Origin: Gordonia otitidis NBRC 100426 | GTDB lineage: Bacteria > Actinomycetota > Actinomycetes > Mycobacteriales > Mycobacteriaceae | DNA length: 58,889 nucleotides | NCBI RefSeq assembly: GCF_000248075.1 | Contig: NZ_BAFB01000242.1 | Location: forward strand, 1-58,889 | Direction: 5' to 3' | Part shown: piece after piece, positions 1 through 8,250 of the stretch | Numbering within the stretch: position 1 is the first letter of the stretch | Layout of the letters: each line of letters opens with the position of its first letter | Position numbers and translations under genes: made by a program | Notes under the pieces: generated by a model | Database searches by the model: none | What the model saw: only the letters and a program-made list of their open reading frames with translations | What the model was told of the DNA's origin: nothing

Positions 1-1715
1 AGAAGTGTCTCGACGTCGGCGGGTGCCACCATGTCCTGCACGAAGAACGTGACGACCTCGCGCGGGTGGCGGTCCATCCATTCACGGACCTTGACCATGA
101 GCGGAAGCCACTCCGTCGAGCCCAATTCGCAGAGTTCGTGGCACAGATACGGTTTCACCGGTCCCACCGGCGTCAGGTTGAGCGCGTCACGGACGCGCAG
201 CGCACTCTGTACTGTCTGCACGCCGTACAGATTCTCCGCAGCGGCGAGAGCCTGTGCGCGACTCTCCTGGGTGTTGGCGATGATCGGCGGCTTGTTGGAC
301 ATCTGGCCGTACCAGCTGTCGACGAGGAACACCCGGATGCCGTCGTCGAGTTGACCCATGACGCCGGTCTGCTGCTCGGCGATGAACCACCGGTCGCCGT
401 CCTGTGCCGACATGGAGTTGTGGGTCGCGGGGTAGGCGATCTCGTTGTAAGGCCTGTCGCACAGTTCGACATGACCATTGCAGGCGTTCGGGTCCCTGCT
501 CGCCGTCAACGAACTCAGCGTCGGCGTCGGCTGCGGCAGGGCCAGTACGACGACCGTGACCACAACGACGACGATCCCCACGACCGCGACAACAGGCAGG
601 ACCAGTCGTCCGAGCATCCGGCGAGCCGTACCTCCCGATGCGCGGTGTGCCGCCCTGAGCATCTCGGCGACACCGATGATGATCGCGCACGTCCCCGCCA
701 GCACCGCGATGATCGTGACCAGAGTCTGCGGCCGTAGGACACCCAGGACACCGGCGAGCACCAGAACCCCACCGCGGGCCGCGATCCCCAGGGGCGTCGA
801 CGGGCGCAGCGGCGACCACGCGCGCACACGTTCGCCCGTTGAGTCGACACAGGCGACGCCGAGACCGCCCGGCGCCGCAAGACTCGACGCCACTCGCACG
901 GCCACGCCGATCAACGCCGCCACCGCTGCGACGATCCACAACCTGCCGTCGACCTCGTTCCAGACCGCGACCGTGAGCGCACCGCCCAGCGTGTCGGTGG
1001 CGGTGAACGCGGCAATGATCGTGCACGCGAGCACGATTGCCGCGAGCACGATGGCGAACCAGATCAACGCGTCGCCGACAGTGTCTGCGACCACGGAGAT
1101 TCTGCCGACACCGCGACCGCGTGCAGGCGGAGGTCGGATGAAGGCCGCGGCCAGGATCAGGAGCAGCGCGAGCAACGGCAGGAGCCACGAGAGCACGCGC
1201 ACCCAGTGGACGTAACCGATGATGCCCCGGCCCCATTCACCGGCGCCGACCTGCGACAGCGTGACGTCCATGTCGTCGGGGAGCCTCGCTGCCGCGTTCG
1301 GCGCAACGGTGCGCAGTGCTGCCACGGTGACCGCGCCCAGATCGGCGAGGCGCAGCACCACGGCCCGTCCGTCGTCGGTGGTGAGAGACCTGTGCAGCGT
1401 CGCCGTCAACGAACGGACCGCCGGAGTGGCCGCGGGGCTCGACACCGCAGAGATCGAGACGGACTCCACCAGCGGCCTCAGTGCGATCAACTCCGGTGAC
1501 GCCGAGAGGATCTTCTGAGACACGAGCAGCCCGAGTTGTCGTGCGACCGCCTGATTCTGCCGCACCGAGTCGACGTGCCCGGCGAACCGGTCACTGTTCA
1601 CGGCCTCTCGATTGACCAGGCCTGCGACGAGGCCTGCAGTGAGGCACAGCACGCCCACGATCAGCAGGACACGCGAGACGACGACGCGCGCCCGCGAGTG
1701 TTCGGCAGCCACCAC
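1..1715 (-). CDS. Membrane-anchored PI-PLC X-domain-like protein (3' end outside window)
   Basis: The reading frame enters from the right and is still open at base 1, so about 571 N-terminal codons are visible and the C-terminus is missing. I start it at the GTG pair at 1715/1712 just below a hairpin; an N-terminal hydrophobic segment follows at once. Several further hydrophobic stretches (about residues 165-390) indicate a multi-pass membrane half. The soluble half then has a short Cys-containing stretch (about 415-425), the ATHNSM motif typical of the catalytic His of PI-PLC X domains (about 433), and later a WMDRHPREVVTFF stretch characteristic of PLC-like phosphodiesterases. The second catalytic His and metal residues cannot all be checked because of the truncation. 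Substrate unknown; a role at the cell surface is inferred. Confidence 0.75.
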   Translation of the reverse strand, partial: MVAAEHSRARVVVSRVLLIVGVLCLTAGLVAGLVNREAVNSDRFAGHVDSVRQNQAVARQLGLLVSQKILSASPELIALRPLVESVSISAVSSPAATPAVRSLTATLHRSLTTDDGRAVVLRLADLGAVTVAALRTVAPNAAARLPDDMDVTLSQVGAGEWGRGIIGYVHWVRVLSWLLPLLALLLILAAAFIRPPPARGRGVGRISVVADTVGDALIWFAIVLAAIVLACTIIAAFTATDTLGGALTVAVWNEVDGRLWIVAAVAALIGVAVRVASSLAAPGGLGVACVDSTGERVRAWSPLRPSTPLGIAARGGVLVLAGVLGVLRPQTLVTIIAVLAGTCAIIIGVAEMLRAAHRASGGTARRMLGRLVLPVVAVVGIVVVVVTVVVLALPQPTPTLSSLTASRDPNACNGHVELCDRPYNEIAYPATHNSMSAQDGDRWFIAEQQTGVMGQLDDGIRVFLVDSWYGQMSNKPPIIANTQESRAQALAAAENLYGVQTVQSALRVRDALNLTPVGPVKPYLCHELCELGSTEWLPLMVKVREWMDRHPREVVTFFVQDMVAPADVETL

Positions 1716-1721
1716 ATAGAT

Positions 1722-1757
1722 GTAGCAGCGGACGACCGTCGTGTCGCCCGCTGCTAC
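1722..1757 (-). terminator. Hairpin after pntB
   Basis: An inverted repeat with perfect 10-bp arms (GTAGCAGCGG / CCGCTGCTAC) and a partly paired interior lies between the pntB stop and the start of the PLC-like gene. There is no U-tract, as is common for actinobacterial terminators. It probably separates the pnt operon from the downstream gene on the same strand. Confidence 0.55.
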
Positions 1758-1783
1758 AGAATCGGAAAGTGCTCGATGCTCGC

Positions 1784-3301
1784 CTACAGCGCCTTGAGCT
1801 CCTCGATGACCTCGCTGACCGACTTCTTGGCATCGCCGAACAGCATCGACGTCTGCTCGGCGGTGAACAGTGGGTTGTCGATGCCCGCGTAGCCCGAACT
1901 CATCGAGCGCTTGAGCACGATGACCGAACGTGATTGGTCGACGTTGAGGATCGGCATGCCGTGGATCGGCGACGACGGATCGTTGCGCGCAGCCGGATTG
2001 GTCACGTCGTTGGCGCCGATGACGATGGTGACGTCGGTGCGCGAGAACTCGCCGTTGATGTCGTCCATCTCCTTCATCGAGTCATACGGCACGTCGGCCT
2101 CGGCGAGCAGCACGTTCATATGGCCGGGCATACGTCCCGCGACCGGGTGGATCGCGTACTTGACCTCGACGCCCTTGTCTTCGAGAAGATCTGCCATCTC
2201 CTTGACCGTGTGCTGTGCCTGCGCGACGGCCAGACCGTAGCCGGGCACGACGACGACCTGGTTGGCATACGCCATTTGGATCGCGGCATCGGATGCCGAC
2301 GTCGCCTTCACCGTGCCACCCGCGGCGCCCGCAACACCTGCGGCCCCGGCATCTCCGCCACCGAAGGAGCCGAACACGATCGCCGGGATCGAGCGGTTCA
2401 TCGCCTTGGCCATCAGCATCGTCAGGATCGAACCCGACGCACCGACGATCATGCCCGCCACGATCATCGCCTGATTGTTGAGGGCGAGACCCGCAGCGGC
2501 TGCGGACAATCCGGTGAGCGCATTGAGCAACGAGATGACCACCGGCATGTCGGCGCCGCCGATGGGGAACACCACGAACAGTCCCATCAGACCCGCGACC
2601 ACCAGCAGGATGACGATCCAGTACCACGGGGTCGCGTTGGTCGAACTCGCCTTGACCCCGATGACCACCGCGACCGCGACCGCGACGATCGCGAGTACGA
2701 CGTTGGCGAGTTGGAACAGCTTGGCCGCGGCGACCAGCTTCTTCTCGAGATTCTTGTTGAGCAGCTCCTGCAGCTTGGCGAACGCCACCAGTGATCCCCA
2801 GAAGGAGATCGACCCGATGATCGCGGCGAAGAGCGATCCGACGATCACCGCGACGTTCGGCTCGTGCGGCACCCGGGTGAAGCCGTCGTACTCGATGTAC
2901 TCAGCCCACGCGATGAGGGCGACGGTCCCGCCGCCGACGCCGTTGAACAGCGCGACCAACTGCGGCATCGCCGTCATCTTGGTCTTCAGCGCCGGCGGGA
3001 TACCGAGTACGACACCGATGAGCAGACCGATGGCGATCAGCACCCAGTTGACAGTCGGGACGCCCGTATCGCCTGCGTTGTTGTAGACGCTGAGCAGTGT
3101 CGCGATGATCGCGATGCCCATACCGGTTGCGGCGATCCAGTTTCCGCGGACCGCGGTCTTGGGTCCGGTCAGTCCCATCAAGCCGTAGATGAACAGCGAG
3201 AAGGAGACGATGTAGAGAGCCGTGACGCCGTAACCGAGGCCTTCGGAGACCTGTCCGGTCGACTCGCTCGCCAACACCGTCGGGGCGAGGATGGCGCTCA
3301 C
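1784..3301 (-). CDS. pntB: NAD(P) transhydrogenase subunit beta
   Basis: The 505-residue protein matches PntB in length and layout: about nine membrane helices in the N-terminal 300 residues, then a soluble NADP(H)-binding domain III with the GYGLAVAQAQH motif and the GANDVTNPAA motif. In the family it forms the proton channel and NADP site that couples hydride transfer between NAD(H) and NADP(H) to the proton-motive force in the cytoplasmic membrane. Its ATG overlaps the pntAB stop by 4 bases (ATGA), so translation is probably coupled. It is the last gene of the pntAA-pntAB-pntB operon. Assignment is firm. Confidence 0.97.
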   Translation of the reverse strand: MSAILAPTVLASESTGQVSEGLGYGVTALYIVSFSLFIYGLMGLTGPKTAVRGNWIAATGMGIAIIATLLSVYNNAGDTGVPTVNWVLIAIGLLIGVVLGIPPALKTKMTAMPQLVALFNGVGGGTVALIAWAEYIEYDGFTRVPHEPNVAVIVGSLFAAIIGSISFWGSLVAFAKLQELLNKNLEKKLVAAAKLFQLANVVLAIVAVAVAVVIGVKASSTNATPWYWIVILLVVAGLMGLFVVFPIGGADMPVVISLLNALTGLSAAAAGLALNNQAMIVAGMIVGASGSILTMLMAKAMNRSIPAIVFGSFGGGDAGAAGVAGAAGGTVKATSASDAAIQMAYANQVVVVPGYGLAVAQAQHTVKEMADLLEDKGVEVKYAIHPVAGRMPGHMNVLLAEADVPYDSMKEMDDINGEFSRTDVTIVIGANDVTNPAARNDPSSPIHGMPILNVDQSRSVIVLKRSMSSGYAGIDNPLFTAEQTSMLFGDAKKSVSEVIEELKAL

Positions 3302-3603
3302 TTGGCAGACTCCTTCTTACCCTTGAACATTCCGAGCATGCGATCGGTGACCAGGAAGCCGCCGACCACGTTGAGCGTGCCGAAGATCAGTGCGACGAAC
3401 GCGATGATCCGGGTGCCCCAATTGGCATCGGCCGGAAGAGAACCCAGCACCACCAGCGCACCCAGCACGACGATGCCGTGAATGGCGTTGGTACCGGACA
3501 TGAGCGGGGTGTGCAGCGTGTTGGGCACCTTCGAGATGACCGCGAAGCCGACGAATCCCGCGAGGACCAGGATGGCGATGTTCGCCATGAGACCGGTGTA
3601 CAT
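3298..3603 (-). CDS. pntAB: NAD(P) transhydrogenase subunit alpha part 2
   Basis: A 101-residue, largely hydrophobic protein with three predicted membrane helices, corresponding to the membrane part of the alpha subunit in organisms with a three-gene transhydrogenase. It contains the conserved TPLMSGTNAIHGI segment seen in this subunit. Its start overlaps the pntAA stop by one base (TGATG) and its stop overlaps the pntB start, so the three proteins are made from one transcript. It assembles with PntAA and PntB in the membrane. Confidence 0.96.
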   Translation of the reverse strand: MYTGLMANIAILVLAGFVGFAVISKVPNTLHTPLMSGTNAIHGIVVLGALVVLGSLPADANWGTRIIAFVALIFGTLNVVGGFLVTDRMLGMFKGKKESAK

Positions 3604-4700
3604 CAGGCCTTCACCTCCGAGTTGGTGGTCGGCGACCCCGTCACGCAGGCTGCTGCGATGACCTCGTCGTCGAAATCGGGTGCGATCGCGCCGTTCTCGT
3701 CGAGCATCAACTCGATCAGCGCCTGCAAATTCTTCGAGTACAACTCGCTGGCATGCTCCGGCATCGTCGCGGGCAGGTTCAACGGGGACGTGATGGTGAC
3801 GTCGTGCTTGACGACGGTCTGACCCGGTTCGGTCAGCTCGCAGTTGCCACCGGTCTCGCCCGCCAGGTCGACGACGACGCTGCCGGGCTTCATGCCCTCG
3901 ACGGCTGCGGCGGTGACCAGGCGCGGCGCCGGGCGTCCCGGCACCAGCGCCGTGGTGATGACGATGTCGAAACCCTTGATCGCATCCTCGAGTGCCTGCT
4001 GCTGCTTGGCGCGCTCCTCGTCGGTCAGCTCACGGGCATATCCGCCCTCGCCCGCTGCGTCGATCCCGAGATCGAGCCATTGCGCGCCGACCGAACGGAC
4101 CTGCTCGGCGACCTCGGGTCGCACGTCGTATCCGGTGGTGCGGGCGCCGAGACGCTTGGCCGTGGCCAGCGCCTGCAGACCGGCGACACCCACTCCCAGC
4201 ACCAATACCGTTGCGGGCTTCACAGTGCCCGCCGCCGTGGTGAGCATCGGGAAGAAGCGAGTCGACTTGTCGGCCGCCACGATGACCGACTTGTACCCGC
4301 TCACGTTGGCCTGCGAACTCAACGCGTCCATGACCTGCGCACGCGAGATGCGCGGAATGGCCTCGACCGCGTAGGCCTCGACGCCCGCATCCTTGAGCGC
4401 ACCGATCTTGGTGTCGGCGTTGCGCGGCGCCAGGAAACCGATCAGCTTCTGCCCCCTGCGCAGTCTCGCGATCTCGGCATCGCTGGGCGGTGACACCCGA
4501 AGCACGACGTCGGCGGCGTACGGATCCCCGATCGTCGCGCCCGCCTCGACGTATGCGTCGTCGGGGATCAATGCCTCGACGCCTGCCCCCGATTCGACGG
4601 TGACCGGCACTCCCTTACCTACCAGCGTCGCAACGACCTTCGGGACGAGCGCCACACGACGCTCACCCTCGGCCGTTTCGCGCACGACTCCCACGCTCAT
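3603..4700 (-). CDS. pntAA: NAD(P) transhydrogenase subunit alpha part 1
   Basis: A 365-residue soluble protein of the alanine dehydrogenase/PntA family, providing the NAD(H)-binding domain I. Visible markers are the N-terminal VGVVRETAEGERRVALVP stretch, the Rossmann motif GVGVAGLQALATAKRLGA (about residue 170) and the DLAGETGGN segment. It is the first gene of the operon. The ATG at 4700 has no clear Shine-Dalgarno sequence; instead the 30 bases before it are purine- and A-rich on the coding strand, which stands out in this high-GC sequence. Two copies of a 9-mer lie further upstream (see 4726-4752). Confidence 0.96.
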   Translation of the reverse strand: MSVGVVRETAEGERRVALVPKVVATLVGKGVPVTVESGAGVEALIPDDAYVEAGATIGDPYAADVVLRVSPPSDAEIARLRRGQKLIGFLAPRNADTKIGALKDAGVEAYAVEAIPRISRAQVMDALSSQANVSGYKSVIVAADKSTRFFPMLTTAAGTVKPATVLVLGVGVAGLQALATAKRLGARTTGYDVRPEVAEQVRSVGAQWLDLGIDAAGEGGYARELTDEERAKQQQALEDAIKGFDIVITTALVPGRPAPRLVTAAAVEGMKPGSVVVDLAGETGGNCELTEPGQTVVKHDVTITSPLNLPATMPEHASELYSKNLQALIELMLDENGAIAPDFDDEVIAAACVTGSPTTNSEVKA

Positions 4701-4725
4701 GATTGTTTGTTTCTTCTCTGTCTTC

Positions 4726-4752
4726 TACGGGTACTGGAACTTGTACGGGTAC
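4726..4752. repeat. Direct 9-mer repeat upstream of pntAA
   Basis: TACGGGTAC occurs at 4726-4734 and again at 4744-4752, start to start 18 bp, within about 50 bp of the pntAA start. Each copy is itself nearly palindromic. This could be a regulator site, but no regulator gene is adjacent. The rest of the 281-bp gap to the next gene (4753-4981) shows no ORF or structure that I can support. Confidence 0.35.
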
Positions 4753-4981
4753 GGGCGCACGATGATCCGCGGGTTTACTCCTCCGGCCACTGTCGTTCTG
4801 CGCCACGTCGGGGCGCAGATCGTCAATGAGGTGGTCATCCGCACGTCGCGCCCGCTCGAAATTCGGTGCGACGAACATAGCATGACCTCAACAGACGCAG
4901 ATCACGCCGTTGAATTGCTCACTTTTCCTTGACTTCGCCATGAAACCACACGGGTGGACAGGTGTCTAGGCTGGTGTCCGA

Positions 4982-6523
4982 CTATCGGGCGCTTGTCGGC
5001 CCGGTCGACGACGTGGTGGGTGCACCGTCGCCCTCGGGGGCGGAGGACACGGAGGGCTCGGCGACGGGAGCGGCGGAAGTGCTCGGGGCCGTCGCGGTCT
5101 GGGTCGTCGGGATCTGGGTCGTCGAGGTCTGGGGAGTCGAGGTCGGCGTGCCCGTGGTGGACCCAGTCGTGCCGCCCGTCGAGCCGTCGTGTGCTCGCGG
5201 CGACGTCGCGTCGCTCTCCGGGGCGGCCTTGCTCACGCCGTTCCCTGCTTCTGCCCCCGCGAGGTAGTTCTCGAAGGTCTCGTGGGCACCACTCGTCGTG
5301 GCCGCGCGTGGAAGGGATTCGTTCGAGACGGACTCGCTGTTCGATTCACCGGCAGCATCCGGCGCCTGCCATGTTCTCCCCTGCGCGGCGAGCGCGTCGG
5401 GGTCGGTGACCGGAACCTGCAGTCCCAGAGCGTCTGCGAGCGCGACCTGGATGTCGCGCGGCGTCGGAACCCGAACTCCCGCGATGGTCGACGCCTCGCC
5501 GGGTTCGGGCACCGGCACCAGGGCGTCGAGCGCGTCGTCGAATTCCGGTGGGACGGCGATTCCCAAGCTGCGCAGGAAGATTCCCCACGGGTTACCGCCG
5601 TCGAGGACGACGTAGGTGGTGTTGCCGACCTCCCTGGTCGACGCCACCTCGTACTGGTTCACCAGGTTGCCCTTCTGCCCGTGGATGGTGGCACCGGGCA
5701 GGAAGTAGAACGCGGTGGCGAGAGGATGGGCGAGTGGATTTCCCATGCCGCACACGGAATCTCCACGCACGCAGTAGGAGATCACGTGAATGTCGCCGGT
5801 GTCGGACTCGTCGCGCGCGCCGTTGGTGTACGCGCCGGGGACGAAGCTGGGGATGATCGTCTCGATGCCCGTGTTCGGGAACCGGGAGTCGGCGCCGACG
5901 ACCACCACGATGTCGGAGTCCGGAATCGCGTCGGGGTCGCCGGACGCGTACTTCTGGTGCAGCAGATACGCCACGTTCATCGCGATCGGGCCGCTCTGCG
6001 AGTAGCCGTTGAGAATGATCGTGCCCGATCCGCCGCGGTCGGCCCAGGCCTGCTCGGCGTCGGCAACACCTTCTGCGGTACCGATATCGACCGAGCTGTT
6101 GTAGGTACCCGTTCCACTCAGGTCGTACTCTTTACCGCCGACGATGATCCCGAACGCCGCAGGGTATTGCACGACAACGACTTTCGGTCCGAACGACGCC
6201 CCGCCGCCTGGTGCGTCGTAGAACCCCACATCGACAGTTCGTCCGTATTGGTCGCCGCCCATCGGCGAACCCGACCCGCCGATGTCCGATGCACTGATGG
6301 GGGTGAAGTCGCTGGTGCCGGGAACGAGGATCACCGTCGCGTTCTCGCCCAGGCTGTCCGGTAGCCAGGTGGGCTTCTCGCGGACGGGGGTCGGCTCGTA
6401 CCAGGAGGACGGGAACTGCACCGAACTCGATCCGGAAGTCGACGCCGCGTCCGCCGTGGCAGGGTTCAGGAGCAGAGTGGCCGCGGCGCACATCGCGAGC
6501 CCGGACGTGACGACCTTGTGCAT
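4982..6523 (-). CDS. Secreted PE-PPE-domain esterase-like protein
   Basis: A 513-residue protein. I chose ATG 6523 because GGAGGGGG precedes it at good spacing and an Ala-rich signal peptide with an AxA-type end (TADAAS) follows directly; the open frame continues upstream but is implausible. The mature part has the PE-PPE (alpha/beta hydrolase) layout: ATVILVPGTSD near residue 60, and the nucleophile elbow GYSQSG (about 180), followed by an SRFPNTGIE segment and a WGIFLRSLGI segment. Mycobacterial relatives hydrolyse acyl esters. The last 120 residues are a Ser/Thr/Pro/Ala-rich tail, perhaps a cell-wall spacer. No PE or PPE N-terminal domain is present. Substrate unknown. Confidence 0.85.
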   Translation of the reverse strand: MHKVVTSGLAMCAAATLLLNPATADAASTSGSSSVQFPSSWYEPTPVREKPTWLPDSLGENATVILVPGTSDFTPISASDIGGSGSPMGGDQYGRTVDVGFYDAPGGGASFGPKVVVVQYPAAFGIIVGGKEYDLSGTGTYNSSVDIGTAEGVADAEQAWADRGGSGTIILNGYSQSGPIAMNVAYLLHQKYASGDPDAIPDSDIVVVVGADSRFPNTGIETIIPSFVPGAYTNGARDESDTGDIHVISYCVRGDSVCGMGNPLAHPLATAFYFLPGATIHGQKGNLVNQYEVASTREVGNTTYVVLDGGNPWGIFLRSLGIAVPPEFDDALDALVPVPEPGEASTIAGVRVPTPRDIQVALADALGLQVPVTDPDALAAQGRTWQAPDAAGESNSESVSNESLPRAATTSGAHETFENYLAGAEAGNGVSKAAPESDATSPRAHDGSTGGTTGSTTGTPTSTPQTSTTQIPTTQTATAPSTSAAPVAEPSVSSAPEGDGAPTTSSTGPTSAR

Positions 6524-6603
6524 TCGACCCCCTCCACGCGTGCTGCGTCGAAGGGTAGCGCCACCCCCGGCGACGCGCGCGGGCGCCACCCCGGCAGCCG
6601 AGG

Positions 6604-8178
6604 TCAGTTGACGGTGTAGGTCCGCGAATCGAGACCGGTTGCACCGTCGGGAACGGGGTCGGCCAGAGCTTCCACCTGCGCTGTCCCGTTCTTGTCGATG
6701 GCGCGGCACTCGACGGTGTGCTCCCCACGGGTGGCCTGCCAGGTGAACTTCCACTGACGCCAGGTGTCGATGCTGTACTCGGTCGCCAGTTGGGCGTCCT
6801 GCCAGCGCCCGCCGTCGACACGCACCTGTACCGCGGAGACACCGGTGTGCTGCGCCCATGCGGTACCCGCCACGATCACGGTCCCCGCCGAGACCGAGCC
6901 GCTCGCCGGACGATCGATCCGCGACGCGAGCTTGATCGGTCCGAGTGCCGACCATCCTCGCGTCGTCCAGTACGCCTGGGCGTCGGAGAAGCGCGTGAGC
7001 TCCCAGTCGGTCACCCACTTGGTCGCCGACACATAGCCGTAGAGTCCCGGGATCACCTGTCGGACGGGAAAGCCGTGTTCGATGGGTAGCGGCTCACCAT
7101 TCATGGCGACGACCAACAGTGCGTCGCGCTTGTCGGTGATCGCCGACACCGGGGTGCCCGCGGTCCAGCCATCCGAGCTCGTCGAGAGCAGCATGTCGGC
7201 GCCGGGACGCACACCGGCACGGTCGAGGATGGTCTTCATCGGTACGCCGAGCCACCGCGCGTTGCCGATCAGGTCTCCGCCGATCTCGTTGGACACGCAG
7301 GTCAGTGTCACGACCCGTTCCGTCATCGGCATCGCGAGGAGCTCGTCCCAGGTGATCGTGAACTCCTCGTCGACGAGCCCGTGCACCCGAAGTGACCAGT
7401 CGGTTGTGGTCAGCTGGGGTACTTGGAGCGCGGTGTCGATGCGGTAGAACGACGCGGAGTCGGTGATGTACGACGTCGCGCCCGGCACACCGATGTCGAC
7501 GCCGGCCGGGATCGGCGGTGTGGGAGAGGCGGGCACCGGTAGCCGGATGCCCGCGCGGTCTGCGACGGTACGTGCGGCGTCGGCGAGGAGTTTGCGGCCG
7601 ACCGCTCCGACCGCGACCGCGGCCACCGCGATCCCCGCCGCCGTGAGTACGAATCGTCGCGACACCCCGGCTCGCCCGTCGTCGGTCGATGCCGCGCCGG
7701 CGTCCAGTTGGTGCATCAGGATGCGCAGGACCGCGATGCCGACGACTCCCGCGAGCAGCGAGGGGATGGCATAGGTACCGCCGGCCCCCGACCTGTTCAG
7801 CGCCGCGACCACGCCCAGCACCGCGAACACCCCGATGACCGCGCAGCCGAAGCCTCCGCGACGACGCTCGACAATCCCGGTTGCTGCCGCGAGGAGCACG
7901 ATCACCAGGGCCATCCCCGTGAACAATGCCGTCTTGTCCGACGTACCGAACGTGCTGATCGCCCACTCCCGAACGGCCTGCGGTGTGTGGTCGACCACTG
8001 TCGAACCGACCGCGAAGAAGGGTGAACTGTTCTCCGATATCGGCACTGCGCACAATTCGCCCACCGCGAGACCTGCGCCGACGGCGATCACTCCCGCAAG
8101 TGCGGCAGGTCCGTCATGCGACGCCGGAGCTTGCTCGTCGTCGGCGCGAGGTCTGGTGAGGGTTCGTCCTGAGGACAC
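6604..8178 (-). CDS. Membrane-anchored sulfite-oxidase-family molybdopterin oxidoreductase
   Basis: About 524 residues. The N-terminal third has four or so membrane helices, followed by a long Pro-containing linker, the sulfite-oxidase-type Moco domain with the cofactor-ligand Cys in TLTCVSNEIGG, and a C-terminal Mo-co dimerisation (Ig-like) domain. The catalytic part probably faces outward. The start is uncertain: GTG 8178 is preceded by AAGGAG only 1 base away, and an internal GTG about 30 codons downstream is possible. It is transcribed divergently from the KstD-like gene with a KstR-type box between, so it may be co-regulated. Substrate unknown; true sulfite oxidation is not shown. Confidence 0.85.
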   Translation of the reverse strand: MSSGRTLTRPRADDEQAPASHDGPAALAGVIAVGAGLAVGELCAVPISENSSPFFAVGSTVVDHTPQAVREWAISTFGTSDKTALFTGMALVIVLLAAATGIVERRRGGFGCAVIGVFAVLGVVAALNRSGAGGTYAIPSLLAGVVGIAVLRILMHQLDAGAASTDDGRAGVSRRFVLTAAGIAVAAVAVGAVGRKLLADAARTVADRAGIRLPVPASPTPPIPAGVDIGVPGATSYITDSASFYRIDTALQVPQLTTTDWSLRVHGLVDEEFTITWDELLAMPMTERVVTLTCVSNEIGGDLIGNARWLGVPMKTILDRAGVRPGADMLLSTSSDGWTAGTPVSAITDKRDALLVVAMNGEPLPIEHGFPVRQVIPGLYGYVSATKWVTDWELTRFSDAQAYWTTRGWSALGPIKLASRIDRPASGSVSAGTVIVAGTAWAQHTGVSAVQVRVDGGRWQDAQLATEYSIDTWRQWKFTWQATRGEHTVECRAIDKNGTAQVEALADPVPDGATGLDSRTYTVN

Positions 8179-8211
8179 ACTCCTTGATACCTCGGGTCGA
8201 GACCACCAACC

Positions 8212-8229
8212 ACTAGAACACGTTCTAGT
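8212..8229. promoter_or_regulatory. KstR-type operator
   Basis: ACTAGAACACGTTCTAGT is a perfect palindrome with 8-bp arms and a 2-bp centre, and fits the KstR motif TnnAACnnGTTnnA as I recall it. It lies in the 72-bp gap between the divergent molybdoenzyme and KstD-like genes, over the -35 region of the latter. A 16/18 match occurs at 34157-34174. KstR represses steroid-catabolism genes until a cholesterol-derived CoA ligand binds. Confidence 0.75.
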
Positions 8230-8237
8230 TTGTCGTC

Positions 8238-8243
8238 TACTCT
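8238..8243 (+). promoter_or_regulatory. -10 box of KstD-like gene, leaderless geometry
   Basis: TACTCT ends 7 bases before ATG 8251, with no Shine-Dalgarno sequence, so the transcript probably begins at or next to the start codon. The KstR-type box occupies the -35 region, a position suited to repression. Confidence 0.5.
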
Positions 8244-8250
8244 TGTCCGC

